From: Anisus vortex
Lineage: Eukaryota; Mollusca; Gastropoda; Planorbidae
Assembly (NCBI GenBank): GCA_949126835.1
Contig: OX421505.1
Location: 5,026,587 to 5,090,586, forward strand
Reading direction: 5' to 3'
Length of the DNA: 64,000 bases
Shown: piece after piece, positions 11,535 through 33,500 of the stretch
Layout: each line of letters begins with the position of its first letter
Position numbering within the stretch: position 1 is the first letter of the stretch
Made by a program: the position numbers and the translations under genes
The notes under the pieces: model-generated
What the model was told of the DNA's origin: nothing
Seen by the model: the letters and a program-made list of their open reading frames with translations, nothing else
Databases searched by the model: none

Positions 11535-12303
11535 CTGTTCAAACTCTCCCGCCAATTGCAACACATCATCTTCGGGCTAAGAAAAGACCATACCAGGCTG
11601 AAGCAACACATGTTCAGCAAACTATGAATCAGAGCAAGAGCCCTGTACCGCTCTACCCGGTCAGTCATGTGGCCCCCAGGTAGGGTAGCCATATCTAGCT
11701 GGGACCTCGTCGGGACACTCTGAGATGGGGTGTAGAAATGAGGTAAAATTGTATTTAATTTAATTAGTGTTTTATTTAGAACACAATTACATGGAACTTG
11801 TTGCGACAGAAGTAGTTGGTACACCATATTTTTCGTGTAGCTGGTTATATATTTCTATAGCGCGTACTACTGGAGAAGTCTGGTCTTTTCTCGAATAATG
11901 GCGCTAGATAGCGCTATACCTAGAAAGTGCTTGCATCGTCGATAAAGGATAGGCCTACGCAACATGCAGCGCCATCTGTGAGACGACCTTATCAACATAA
12001 ACTTTTTGACATAAACAAAACTAACTGAGGCTGCATTTACATGTTGCACTAACAGATGGCGTCATTTCTGCACTTGAGCCAAGCTCGTAACAGTATTTTG
12101 CAAAATCGGGACAAATTGGGTCTTGTCGGGACAAGAGGGTCCATAACGGTGACGGTCCCGATATATCGGGACGGATGGCAACCCTACCCCCAGGAAACTA
12201 CCTTCAATAACAAACTGTATGGTGGACTAGAGAAACTGACAGCCACGGCGCAGTTCATCACAAAAATAAAGACTTGTCTAAATTTCCAAATCATTAACTT
12301 TTG
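11535..12303 (+). mobile_element. C-terminal remnant of a second LINE, split by a hAT MITE
   Basis: Before the insertion the frame reads HIIFGLRKDHTRLKQHMFSK. After it comes KLYGGLEKLTATAQFI. These resemble the C-terminal region of mollusc non-LTR reverse transcriptases, in which a cysteine-rich stretch is followed by a KLYG-type motif. The left half has an in-frame stop. The insertion at 11681-12186 separates the two parts. Confidence 0.55.
11681..12186. mobile_element. 506-bp hAT-type MITE with 8-bp target duplication
   Basis: The ends are TAGGGTAGCCAT and ATGGCAACCCTA, in inverted orientation. They are flanked by a perfect 8-bp direct repeat CCCCCAGG at 11673-11680 and 12187-12194. The outer arms also share GGGAC/GTCCC motifs. 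An 8-bp duplication is the hAT hallmark. No transposase is seen. Confidence 0.85.
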
Positions 12304-12445
12304 AGAACCAAGAAGGAGAAGTCAATCCGGCTGTTCTCGATTACAACGTCAATGAAATCTGGTACTTAGGTCTATCAATTAAAACATCCATCCAATCTAT
12401 TACGCTGGTATTTCTGAATTTAAAATGTCTTTGCTTGCACAGCCA

Positions 12446-12625
12446 ACAAACAAAATTTAAGCTCAGAGCGCATTCAACATACATCTAAGATCACGAATAT
12501 AATCTCTAGACTAAGCTAATCGATGATTTAAAACTTTACATACAATGAACAAATGAAATAAATGAAGAATTAACCGGCCTAACATATAAGAAAGACAGTA
12601 GCGGTCTAAATCATAATATAAGATA
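12446..12625 (+). repeat. Dispersed repeat (AGCTCAGAGCGCATT family)
   Basis: It shares AAGCTCAGAGCGCATT, ATAATCTCTAGACTAAG, GATGATTTAAAACTTTACA and ACCGGCCTAACATATAAG with 57662-57910. Shorter pieces occur at 14968, 22235 and 29825. It is probably the 3' part of a SINE or LINE ending in ATAATAATAAT runs; the family is unknown to me. Confidence 0.6.
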
Positions 12626-13439
12626 TTTACAAACTCTGCGTTTGTTACCGACGGGTTTACAGGCCCACCGGGCAGGTTATCACAGACACAGAGGCATTAT
12701 AGTTTATTAAGTGCTAACATCCATCCGTGCCGGGTAGTGGGGGTGGGAGGGGGTGAGGGGGGCGTGGAGGAAGAAGACGAGCCCGTAATGGGATGAATCT
12801 CAATTTGCGCCATCTGTTCCAGCTGCTCCGTCGACCAAAACGCATTGCTTTCATTGACAATAAAGGTTCAAAAACTTCTATTGCCCATACCCAGGTTTGA
12901 TGTTTTTCACTGTAATTTTACTGATTTTATAAGCTGTATTTTTTTGTTTTCTTTTGCTTTATACTCATAGAGACCCAAATTATTATCTGGCTCTTGGAGG
13001 GAACCTAATACAATAAGGGCAGTAACTGAGTTAATTAAAAAAACTAAAAATCATAATTAATTCCCTTGTGTGACCACTGGGCTTAAAGGGTTAAAAACAA
13101 TTCAAAACACGTATTTAATTAATATTTGTAAGCTTTTGAACAAGTTGGCCCCATTAAACATGGTGGGTCACCGGTAACCCAAGCGCCTCTGAGGGTTAAA
13201 AGACTTGCACAAAATTATTTTCAATGTTTTTATTTTTTAAAACCTAATAAGGTAAACAGGACAAGGACCATTTTTGTCATTTTACTAAATCTAACTTTAA
13301 CTTAAAGGTAAAGATGATTAAACGTATAAATGTAAATAAAACTTAAAAAAAAGCCCACTAAACCTACACTATAATGTAACATCAGTATTATTTTAGCTCT
13401 TTATTATATTATAAATCAGTAATATAAGATAACTGTCTA
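12626..13439. other. AT-rich intergenic DNA with a short G-rich tract
   Basis: No exon or RNA gene supported. A purine-rich G tract lies at 12735-12780. Other sequence is unclassified. Confidence 0.45.
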
Positions 13440-13502
13440 GTAAAATAAGCTTCTTATCTTATCAGTTTACAGACGTTCCTTCTAGATAGAAGATTATTAC
13501 GT
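13440..13502 (-). mobile_element. LINE 3' tail, reversed
   Basis: CTTATCTTATC, GACGTTCCTTCTAGATAGAAG and ATTATTACGTCC are the reverse complement of the common LINE tail. Confidence 0.75.
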
Positions 13503-13615
13503 CCACTAGGTCCTAAACTCCTGCAGGGCGGCAGGGATCGGTCGGCGGCAGGGCTAGAACCCTGGCTGTCGTAGTTGACAGTCCGGTGAACTAACTGTAG
13601 AACCAGACGGCCTCA
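13503..13615 (-). mobile_element. SINE family 1 head, reversed
   Basis: The reverse complement gives a B-box region and the CCCTGTCGCCCTGCAGG-type body of the SINE at 9173-9395. The 3' half is missing. It sits directly against a LINE tail. Confidence 0.7.
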
Positions 13616-13881
13616 CAAGTTTGTAAGTGTAAAGAGTAAACACGCATGTCATAGGTAATTACTAACCCACATAAGTTTCCCTTTTATTTCATTTGGCATG
13701 TGGCAATGGAATGGATAGCAAAACTAATCCAGAAAATATACAGCTTTAACATATTTGAAAATCGTATGGGAGACTTATGGAGTGCAATATATTTCTGTAC
13801 ACAAAAATCAAAACGTAAATTTCTTTTCAATTCCTTAATAAAAATATAAGACAAGACTCAAACCAATGGTAGGTATAAGTA

Positions 13882-14168
13882 AAGTCTATAATAAGATGGA
13901 CCACTTGCTTTCATATTTCTGCTATTTGATTACTTGAAATACCCTGTTTCGGAATTTCTGATCGCACCTTGTCTTCTAGACTTCCGGTGTAGTAATTCGC
14001 TATAAATTTCTCAATGGAAAATTAATCGAAAGTTGTATAAAGCCAAAAACTTTAGGTACGTTTAGGAGTCATTTGAGACAACGTAATTGGCTGCGCACGG
14101 AAAAACAATAGCACGTAAGCTCTAAAAAAAAGAGCAAGCAGTCCATCTTATAACAATCTTTGTTATAA
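13882..14168. mobile_element. Tc1/mariner-like MITE, second copy
   Basis: It starts AAAGTCTATAATAAGATGGACC and ends GCAAGCAGTCCATCTTATA, the same inverted ends as the element at 4190. The interior retains GTTGTATAAAGC and related arms. It lies about 330 bp upstream of gene 2. Confidence 0.65.
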
Positions 14169-14394
14169 GACGCACAAATCTAAATGTTATTATTATAGAA
14201 TATGCGTATGAAGCATATAACAATAGAAGACTTGAAAGTAACCAAATGTTTTTAGAACCGTCAATCGTGTGGCAATCCTGTCCAGACTATCAGCGCGAAC
14301 AAAGAACAAAAACAAAAAAAGAATGAATGACAAAACAGTTACAAGGAATAATCCGATTTAGCATCTGGTGGACACATGAGCGCTGTGATTGTCA

Positions 14395-14454
14395 GTGTGG
14401 GGACATTGGCTCATACAACTCGAAGTGTGGGGACATTGGCTCATACAACTCGAA
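14395..14454 (+). repeat. 30-bp direct duplication just upstream of the gene 2 start
   Basis: Two perfect head-to-tail copies of a 30-bp unit starting GTGTGGGGACATTGGCTCAT and ending ACAACTCGAA. The second ends 46 bp before the ATG at 14501. It could lie in the 5' UTR or the core promoter. No TATA box was clearly placed. Confidence 0.9.
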
Positions 14455-14500
14455 TTGTGAAAGTTCTTGGAGAGCTCTTCCCTCAACACGAAAACACAAA

Positions 14501-25107
<10,607 letters not shown>

Positions 25108-25202
25108 GAATATTCAATTCGAACAAGAAAAACCCCAACAAACAATCAAACTAAATAAAGTGGCATGATATTGTTAACATGCCCTGCAGAATACAGAACA
25201 TT

Positions 25203-25578
25203 GGTTTGATCAAAGACTATAATAAGAATGACCGCTTGCTTGAATAGTTCTGCTATTTGATGACTCAAATGACTTCTTTTCGGAATTCTCGATTCTTTTT
25301 TTGCACTGTATACTTCCGTTTTATTTAATTGCTCTGATTGTCTCAATGAAAAATTTAAATCGAAAGTTGTAGACAGCGGCAACATTAGACAAACGTAGGA
25401 GCGTAGACGTAATTTAACCCTTACAGTCCCGGGCGTGTATATAGCGGAACTGAAGGCAGCATAGATAGAAGTAGGTCCGTACGGGAAGGGTTAAGACAGT
25501 GTAATTGGATGCGTACGGAAAAGGAAGATAAAAGCTCTAAAAATAGAGCAAGTGGTCCATCTTATTATAGTCTTTGGT
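25203..25578. mobile_element. Tc1/mariner-like MITE carrying a nested micro-MITE
   Basis: The ends TCAAAGACTATAATAAG and CTTATTATAGTCTTTGG are inverted. The interior has the same arms as the copies at 4190 and 49466. A 73-bp piggyBac-like element is inserted at 25418. Confidence 0.8.
25418..25490 (+). mobile_element. 73-bp piggyBac-like micro-MITE, copy 1
   Basis: TTAA flanks both sides (25414-25417, 25491-25494). The ends are CCCTTACAGTCCC and GTACGGGAAGGG. Other copies of exactly 73 bp are at 29032 and 37085, with three or four substitutions between copies. The TTAA duplication and CCCTT ends fit the piggyBac superfamily. Confidence 0.8.
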
Positions 25579-25744
25579 TTTATGACCTACAAGAAATTCT
25601 TTTCTCTAATTTGTTGTATCGTAATAAACTATAATGTTGTATAGCATTTTTATCTTGTTGAATATATGATGTTGTATTTTTTGGAAGAGATGTGTATTCG
25701 AGTACAGAAGCTTGAGTTGTATAAGGCTGTAGCCTTAAAGTATA

Positions 25745-26316
25745 GAGCGTTCTCAGTGGGCGTGGCTTAGGTTTTTACTCTATTTTAAGTGACGTATTTG
25801 TGTAAATAAAAGAACCCACTTGAGGTACAAATGTAACGTGGTGAAAGTGAAGTTGCTCTTTAACATGTAAAATTCACATCTGAATATTGGGAATCCTACT
25901 AAAAAAATAAGGAGGTAAATAGTAGTACTGTAGATTAATTGACTAATGTGATTAGGCTAGGGCCGGCTAGACCTATTTACACTTTCAATTTCACTTTATA
26001 GGCCTACACTTTTAATGTTTTGTAGGATAAGCTACGATGTCAAGTGATAGTGTTGGTGAATATCTAGTCTAGTCAAGTCACTAATAGGCTCACATCGTCT
26101 ATGATCTATGTCTATGATAATAATAAAATAGCCTATTTTATTTAACATACATAATACAGCTTAAATCTTAATAAGACTTAAAAACACAACACATCATTTA
26201 AAAAAAGCTCGAGCCTATATGAAACTTTATTAATACAGCGGCCATTATTACTTGTACACTATTACTAAAAGTAAACACAAATCACGTGCTTTTTGTCACG
26301 TGATTGCAAACGCCCT
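25745..26316. mobile_element. 570-bp MITE with AGNGCGTTTGCAAT ends, copy 1
   Basis: It shares its left part (GGGCGTGGCTTAGG, GTGACGTATTTGTGTAAATA, TTCACATCTGAATATTGG) and right part (GCTCGAGCCTATATGAAACT, GTCACGTGATTGCAAACGCC) with 54886-55446. The ends are inverted around GCGTTTGCAAT; the left end here is degraded. Superfamily not determined. Confidence 0.7.
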
Positions 26317-26754
26317 ATTTAGCGTTAAGCTTGATCTATTTATGGATTTCTTTTAATTCACCTCTTAGTTCTCGTCTGATGTCTGTTGGTTAAAAAAACA
26401 ACTCTAGTTAGTTTAACCAGTGGGTACACATGTCTATTGATAAAGTAGCCTACTTGGCAAAAAATCGATCTATAGAGTGCCTTATTAAGATCGATTTAGA
26501 GGCATAATAAAAATTATGGCGCCCATGCCCTTGTTTGTGTTAGATTATGTAAGATAAAAAACAACAACAAAGAAACATCATTTATTTTTTTGAAGTATTA
26601 CACATCAATCAACACGGTGACACATAAATAATCAGAACCATATGAACAACTTAATCCTGGCTCAGGCACACCATTTGCGTCAGTGTAATATATGCAATAT
26701 ACTATGCACCGTGCTAAGTTTCAATGAGGCTTTTTTCCACTGATGCCCTTAGCC

Positions 26755-26958
26755 ATGGTCGGCAACCTATTGATCGCGCGCCAGACTCGGCAAGAAGAGC
26801 GATTTTCAATGGCACAAAAGACGGTTGTTATTATTCAAATTTTCTTACAAGAACTTTAGTGCTAGAGCAAGTCGACTTTTTAAGGCTGTTTGCACGCTGA
26901 ATGAATTAGAAATCCTACTTTAGAACACTGTTATCAAAAAATTGGCAAACCCGTCCTA
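26755..26958. mobile_element. hAT-type MITE (GGTCGGCAACCT family)
   Basis: It starts ATGGTCGGCAACCTATTG and carries GCGATTTTCAATGGCAC, the CTGAATGAATTAGAAATCCT block and a degraded right end GGCAAACCCGTCC. Confidence 0.8.
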
Positions 26959-27068
26959 GGTAGCTGCTTATTAGTTTAACCCAGTTAGGGATATTAAAGG
27001 CTAATATAATGATCAGAGTTTGGTGGCCGTGCAACAGCACGTTCGGCTGGCGTACCGAAGGTCTAGAA

Positions 27069-28802
27069 CATAGGTTCTCAACGGGGGCGATATCGCCCCC
27101 CCCCCCTAACCAATTGGGGGTTGGTGAGAAACTTTAGGAGGGTGCTGATGTTCCCGGGCGGTGAAGGCAAAGTGGGCGGTACAAAAGTACCTGATATAAT
27201 TTTAACAATTTTTTTAATAATTGTTATTTGAATCGATTCGTTTTTTAGATGAAATGTGATGTAAACGCAGTAGCCTTACATATTATTATACTGTTTTGTT
27301 ATAACGTCGCGGGTTCTGTCACTTTCGCCGACCGATCCTTGTCGCCCTAACATTTTCTAATATTAATAATAATATTATTTTGATCTCAGCTAAACTGAGA
27401 TAACCTAAGAATTATTACTGTAAGTAAATGAAATAACATCGTTAAGCAAAATGGTTATTTTGTAATCATACAAACTGGGTAGTTAATGTAATGTTTAAAA
27501 GTATACATACACTTTTTTAGTCATATAATATTTATATATTTTTTAAAATACTTTTTACAGTTTGATCATTTCTAAGTTATAAATTAAAAACTAATTTTGT
27601 TTATAAAAGAAAAATAAACATTCAAAATATTAGCCTGAAACGGGTCAATTATCTTCCCTTTAACTAAAAATGTTTCCACATTTGATTCAATAGTGATGCC
27701 AAACAATTTATGTCTTGTAATATAACAAATATTACTGACTAATTATTATTTCATTATATGAATTCAACATTATAGTTCTTATACTACTAGTACTAGAAGA
27801 CTTTTAAGTCTAAAAGAAATTCCCCCAGTGGCGATGGTATGGCGTATCGTAGAAGATGTAGTTTAGAAAAAAAGTAGTCTGTGTCTATTGTGTGAAAACA
27901 TTTAGTTACGGTACTAAAAGTATTAGTTGTTTTCTTTATCGCTCACTACAATATTACAGCAGTTCACAAATAAGTAATGCATGCAATGATTTTTTTAGAT
28001 AGCTTTGCATTGATACCTTAATTAATTATTATTAATATATGTATTACTATTATTGTCTCGATATAATTTTTTAATTTTTGCCAATTTTAGAATTTTCTAG
28101 TTATATCTTTAACTATGCCTTTATTACCTTTATTGTACTTATTGTTTGTACTACGTGGCAAAATAAATATTGTTCATTGTTCATTGACGAGGACAACAAG
28201 CGATGGCTACTGCACACAGAGGTGCGTTGGTTAGCAAAAGATGACCGTTTAAATATAATACATGAGACTAATTCGGTGCTCGAGTTTTTGAAAAGAAAAT
28301 GCGATTCTTTTGGAGAAAATCAATCAGTTTCTATAGGTCTTTGAGTTTTGGCAACAATTTTGTATTGCATTCTTATCAACTTTTTTTGTAGAAAGTGAAT
28401 TTTATGCTATTACCATTGGGTTGTCAAATAACAAAAACAAGCTGCAAATAGTGAAGAGTGAAGACCTAAATATTTTGCAACTAAAATTGAAACAAATATA
28501 GACAAACTACTAGCAGCACACCAGGCAAAAAAATCACATCAATATAGATTTTTATTAAGCCTCTTGTTTAGGTAACTTTTTTGATCTATTTATTCTTACA
28601 ATATGTTTCCTTTTCATTTGTATTTAAAGATATATAATAAATAAGCACACAAATATAGTCGGCGTAAACAAAAATTGCTGAAATTATATTGACTATTTAA
28701 CCTCCAGAGGGGTGGGACGCTACAAAAAAAAAGGCGGGGGGTGGGGGGGACGGTGAGCGGAAAAATATTGTAAAAGGAGCCGAAAAAGGTTGAGAACCTA
28801 TG
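27069..28802 (+). mobile_element. 1.73 kb hAT element with perfect 8-bp target duplication
   Basis: The ends CATAGGTTCTCAAC and GTTGAGAACCTATG are perfect inverted repeats, flanked by GTCTAGAA at 27061-27068 and 28803-28810. A transposase remnant at 28195-28340 reads KRWLLHTEVRWLAKDDRLN and SVLEFLKRKCDSF, the LHTEVRWL-type motif of ZBED5-like hAT transposases. The rest of the transposase is lost, and a piece of SINE family 1 (27301-27350) and a shared block (27470-27725) are present inside. Confidence 0.9.
28195..28344 (+). pseudogene. hAT transposase fragment (ZBED5-like)
   Basis: About 50 codons are recognisable (LLHTEVRWLAKD, SVLEFLKRK). In the family this region belongs to the RNase H-like catalytic core around the conserved arginine-tryptophan. 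It is followed by a stop and no BED zinc finger is visible, so it is not functional. Confidence 0.8.
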
Positions 28803-29031
28803 GTCTAGAACGAACTGTGTCCACACAAAATCTATTTACATTGCATATGTCAAGACAAATAAGCAAGATCGACTTTAGAAATTCTGCAAAAACAACACAC
28901 AAAGAGCAGAAACACATTGAGTGAATTCAAATAAAATAGCTGTTACCTTCAACTTTTTCCATGCTTCCATTTTATAATAAAAAATTTATGTGCATTTCAA
29001 TACAAATTTAGCTCTTTTTTTCTTCAGTTAA

Positions 29032-29104
29032 CCCTTCCCATACCGACCTACTTCTATCTATGCTGCCTTCAGTTCCGCTATATACGCGCCCGGGACTGTA
29101 AGAG
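29032..29104 (-). mobile_element. 73-bp piggyBac-like micro-MITE, copy 2
   Basis: TTAA at 29028-29031 and 29105-29108 flanks a 73-bp unit that is the reverse complement of the copy at 25418, with only a few substitutions (one end reads CTCTT instead of CCCTT). Confidence 0.8.
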
Positions 29105-29111
29105 TTAAGGG

Positions 29112-29930
29112 CAGGAAAGTGAGTTGAAGGGAATTTTTTTTTTTTTCTTGTTCAATATGTTTAATATTTGGACCATAAATAGTATTAGAGACTAAACTTA
29201 TAAAAATGGAAAAAAAATGGTTGCCATGGAGATTGCGGCCATTTTGTTTTCTGTATTAGTATTATAAATTTGAATTAACAACTCTACTACTTTTGTATTT
29301 ATCAATATAATTTATTTAAATTTAGAAAAAAAAAAATCAGCTTCATTTGAGCCAATTGAGCGGAATGGATTTTAGATTGAACTAAATTTGAATGTCTTAT
29401 GATTTTTTTTGTGATGCATATAATATGAACATAATATTAAAAACATGTACTAAATCATTTTGATTCTAGAATAGTTACAGTATACAAATTAGAAGAAAAA
29501 CAAAAAAGGTATATTTTATAACATATAACTCAAATTTACTGTCACTCCTCGCCTTAAAGTCAACAGAATTAACCATGTTAGTATTACAATATATAAATAT
29601 ATAAGTCACTGGAAGTTTAGAACAAAAAAAAAAGAACAATGTGTTCAAAACTTTCGCTACGGTTGTATTACCGGCCCATGCCAACAAAGAAACATTTAAA
29701 CAAAATCATTTCTAAGATGTGTCTGTAGAAAATATATGCTTACAGACGAGCGGTCAAATGAATCTTACATAACAAAACATAAATTTTAAAATTAGTGTTA
29801 ATGCATTGTATATTGCATTGCTTATAATAATAATAATAATTAGTAATAATTATATAATTTGTATAGTGCTGCCAACAAACATAATGCAAGCTCAGAGCGC
29901 ATTTAACGTTTAACATAATATGCAACTTAC
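29112..29930. other. AT-rich intergenic DNA between genes 2 and 3
   Basis: No gene supported. At 29825-29912 lies a copy of the dispersed repeat with ATAATAATAATA and GCAAGCTCAGAGCGCATTTAA. Confidence 0.5.
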
Positions 29931-29935
29931 GGCAC

Positions 29936-30117
29936 ACGTGCCAGACTTGGCACGCAGAGTCATTTATTTTGGCACGCTAAAGACCATAAAAAAAAATTCA
30001 GGTCTTTTCTATAAGAAATTGAGTGCTAGAGCAGGATACATTTTAAGCTTTTTGGCACGCTGAATGATTTAGAAATCCTAATTAGGCAAAATTTTGTCAA
30101 AAGGTTGCCGACCCCTG
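29936..30117. mobile_element. hAT-type MITE at the 3' end of gene 3
   Basis: It carries CACACGTGCCAGACTTGGCA, TTTTGGCACGCTGAATGAT and the right end AAAGGTTGCCGACCCCTG. The left tip is eroded. It starts 26 bp beyond the gene 3 stop codon and may lie in its 3' UTR. Confidence 0.8.
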
Positions 30118-30142
30118 TGCTACACCATTATTCAATTTCCCA

Positions 30143-30568
30143 TTAATTTAATAACAAGTTATGGAACAGTTTTGTAAAACATACACAATTTATACACACG
30201 AAAGTGCCGTAATAATTAGCGGCACTGTTTTCTACATCATTAACAAATGTTTCATCGAATGCTGTCGATTCGCTTGAAAGTATAAGCTCGTGTGTCTGTG
30301 CTACAGTTCTTGAGGTCGTCCTGAAGGTTTTTGCCGTGTTTTCAACCTTCAGCTTAGTCTGGCACTGACCGTCGAGGAAGACCATGTCTCTCTCCTCGCA
30401 GCACACCGTGTCGAAGTCACTGCCGCACGGGACGGCCGTGTAGTCCGCGTAGAGGTTCGAACCCAGGCCGCACACCGAGCAACGTTGGCATGTCTTGCAG
30501 CTCGTGCAAGGGTTCAACTTGGAGAAATGGTCGGCGCCGCAGGTGAAATTGGGGTCACTTTGACATGG
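30143..30568 (-). CDS. Gene 3 exon 2
   Basis: The acceptor on the - strand is TTTGATTAG and the phase is 0. It starts PCQSDPNFTCGADHF and contains the CGLGSNLYADY and VCCEERDM motifs shared with gene 4. Stop TAA at 30145-30143. The frame is intact over 141 codons in a region otherwise full of broken transposons. Confidence 0.82.
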   Translation of the reverse strand, partial: PCQSDPNFTCGADHFSKLNPCTSCKTCQRCSVCGLGSNLYADYTAVPCGSDFDTVCCEERDMVFLDGQCQTKLKVENTAKTFRTTSRTVAQTHELILSSESTAFDETFVNDVENSAANYYGTFVCINCVCFTKLFHNLLLN

Positions 30569-33500
30569 CTAATCAAAGACAGAGAGATTGACACAAAATA
30601 GTTATAACTGCTGCAAATGAATTTAAATGGAGAAACATTTCTTAATAATGGGCAGGGTGGCCGAGCGCGTAGCGCTTCCGGCTGGCGACTAATCCTGAGT
30701 TCGAATCCTGGTGAAGTCTAGGATTCGTTCCCGGGTCTGGAGTGTGTTCCCGGGTCTGGAGTGTGTTCCCGGGTCTGGAGTGTGTTCCCGGGTCTGGAGT
30801 GTGTTCCCGGGTCTGGAGTGTGTTCCCGGGTCTGGAGTGTGTTCCCGGGTCTGGAGTGTGTTCCCGGGTCTGAACTGTGTTCCCGGGTCTGGAGTATGTT
30901 CCCGGGTCTGGAGTGTGTTCCCGGTTCTGGAGTGTGTTCCCGGGTCTGGAGTGTGTTCCCGGGTCTGGAGTGTGTTCCTGGGTCTGGAGTGTGTTCCCGG
31001 GTCTGGAGTTTGTTCCCGGGTCTGGAGTGTGTTCCCGGGTCTGGAGTGTGTTCCCGGGTCTGGAGTTTGTTCCCGGGTCTGGAGTGTGTTCCCGGGTCTG
31101 GAGTGTGTTCTCGGGTCTGGAGTGTGTTCCCGGATATACCTAGCTCTTATGGGTACCTACATTTAGTTGGGGTAAAGTATAGGCCGAAGGGGAATTGTGC
31201 TGGCCACACATTTCCCTAGTATGCCGTGGCCACAGAAACTGGTGAACGCTGCATCAATGGCCCTATGATCAGTTTGATCCAGAGGGTAGTTTAACTACCT
31301 ACTAGACGTAATTAAGTAAATATTTTATTTCTTAAAACGCCAGACTAAAGATGCAAAGTAATAAAAATTAAATACATTGAACATTATGGTTGAAAAGTAA
31401 AAGAAGAGATTTTTACAACGTTTACATAAAACTAAAAGTTTATCTAACATTAATTAGTCCTTGACTAGAATATGCATCTTCTGTATATGATCCATCAACT
31501 AAAGCAGCGTTTCCCAACCTGGGTGTTCTTTTTAAAAGATTCTCTTGTCCCAGATTCTCTCAGTGTCTGAGATAGACTGTTCCATAGAGAAGGCGCCACT
31601 GATTCAAATGAGCGCACTCCCATGTTCTTCTTTTTGTGTCCATCCAAACTAGGAGTTTTGAGGAGTGACTGTGTTGAACAGCGCAGTTCCCTAGATGGAG
31701 ATCCCTTAGTGTTGGGGAGATATGATCTTGCCTCCTCAACCCCCGAAACAATGCGCGCCGCGGTGTTCTGCACTCTCTGTAATCTCTGCAGCTGGTTCTG
31801 GGGCCAACCCCACAGGCAACTATTGCAGTAATCCAATAGAGAGACTGCGACGGTATTGGCCGTCCTTCTATTGAGTTGAGGTCGCAGCTGACCCAGGGCA
31901 CGTAGATGAGACGAACAAGCCTTAATCACAGCACTGATATGTGGAACTATTGATATTTTATTATCAATAATAATCAATGAGTGTACTTTCCTCCTTTTAC
32001 TTACCTTAGCAATATTATTTGTGAGCCCATTACTGAAGCGGAAGAAAATTTAGATCAATTTAAACTAAAACTAAAAACTGTATTTGATAAAAAAAAATGT
32101 ATATGACTGTAAGGCTGTGAATTATATAATTACATTCTAATGGTAACTCTTATGGCAGTTTGACAAAGTGGTCCACAGACCTGACCTTTTTACTCCTTTT
32201 ATTTTAAGTTGCAATTTCTGTCTATCTGGATGGTTGCAATCATCGTGCAAGAATTTGCTTCGATCTTTCAACCACTTCCCGTGGTTCAATCGAGCTGAAA
32301 TTTGGACAGCAGACTTGTGGCGACTAACAATACATTCTCTCAAATTTTCAAATAAAACAACTTAATAATACTACACTTTTGACAATATTCATGTCTTAAA
32401 AGGAAAATATAAGAAAAATTTTGGTTTCACTTTAAAAATGCCTGTGCAACTTTTTGTAGTTTTTCGGCGCAAAGCTAGAAAAAAAAAATATGCGCTAAGT
32501 TTATTTTTAGAACAATTCATACGGAGTAAGGAGATATTTTTGAGATTTGCGACACAGATATTTTTCTGTACGTTTCATTTGCAGTAGTCAATCAATTATT
32601 TAATTACATGATGGTAAACTTAGTTTGCAAATAAAGGGAGTATAATAAAAACTTCGTTATTATGGTTTTCTTGTTAAAAGATTTCTCAAAACGTATGTAA
32701 TGCTAATAAATCATCTAGAAATGACTATTGTTGGAAATGAGGTCTTGCACCAGAACGTGTTTTTTTTCTCACGCGGTCCCTGGTGACTTTATCTACTTTC
32801 TTAGAAAAACTTGACATTGAAGCAGACAGAATGATTACGGTGATAATAATTACTTCTTTGAAAGAACACTTGCACTTGCTTGCATAAGAAATTTCATGGT
32901 ACTTTCCCAATCTACCTGACACCCCATATCTATAAACTTGCCAGAAGCCCATTCACATTCAAATTTGAAGATGTTCTTGAGACAGCACAAAAGAGTTCTT
33001 CGAACTTATTAACGACGATGCACTGAAAACCGTTTCCTCTATAATGCCAGGTACACAATTCTGGATAAAATGTTTGCGCCTTCTTCCATTTCCAACAAAA
33101 AATCTTAGTAAAACAGTGGTTTCCATCTTGTTGGATGTCAAATGTAAATACAGAAGTAAACTTTTGGTGGATGATAATCTGCTTAGTTGAAATTTTGTGA
33201 TATATAAATACAATTTTTTGTGTGTGTGTGATTAATTGCTTTGCTTGAATTATGACCCAATTTGTAACAATAAAAATACACCCTGCATATCAAATATTTA
33301 TAATACAATTCATAACAGTAGCGAATGGCAGTAATAAAGTAGCGACGAAATTAATTATACTTTTTGGGGGGTCGACACAGTATTAGAAGATGTATTAAGG
33401 GGTCGCGGCCTAAATAGGGTTGGGAACCACTGCCCTGAGTAGACTCTAGACCAGGAGTGTACATCATTTTTCTGCTTTGGGCCGCATATAAAATTTTATA

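Noticed and set aside
30711..31219. Three overlapping frames repeating VWSVFPGLECVPGSGVCSR
   Set aside because: The 19-bp minisatellite is open in every forward frame; the repeat explains all three.
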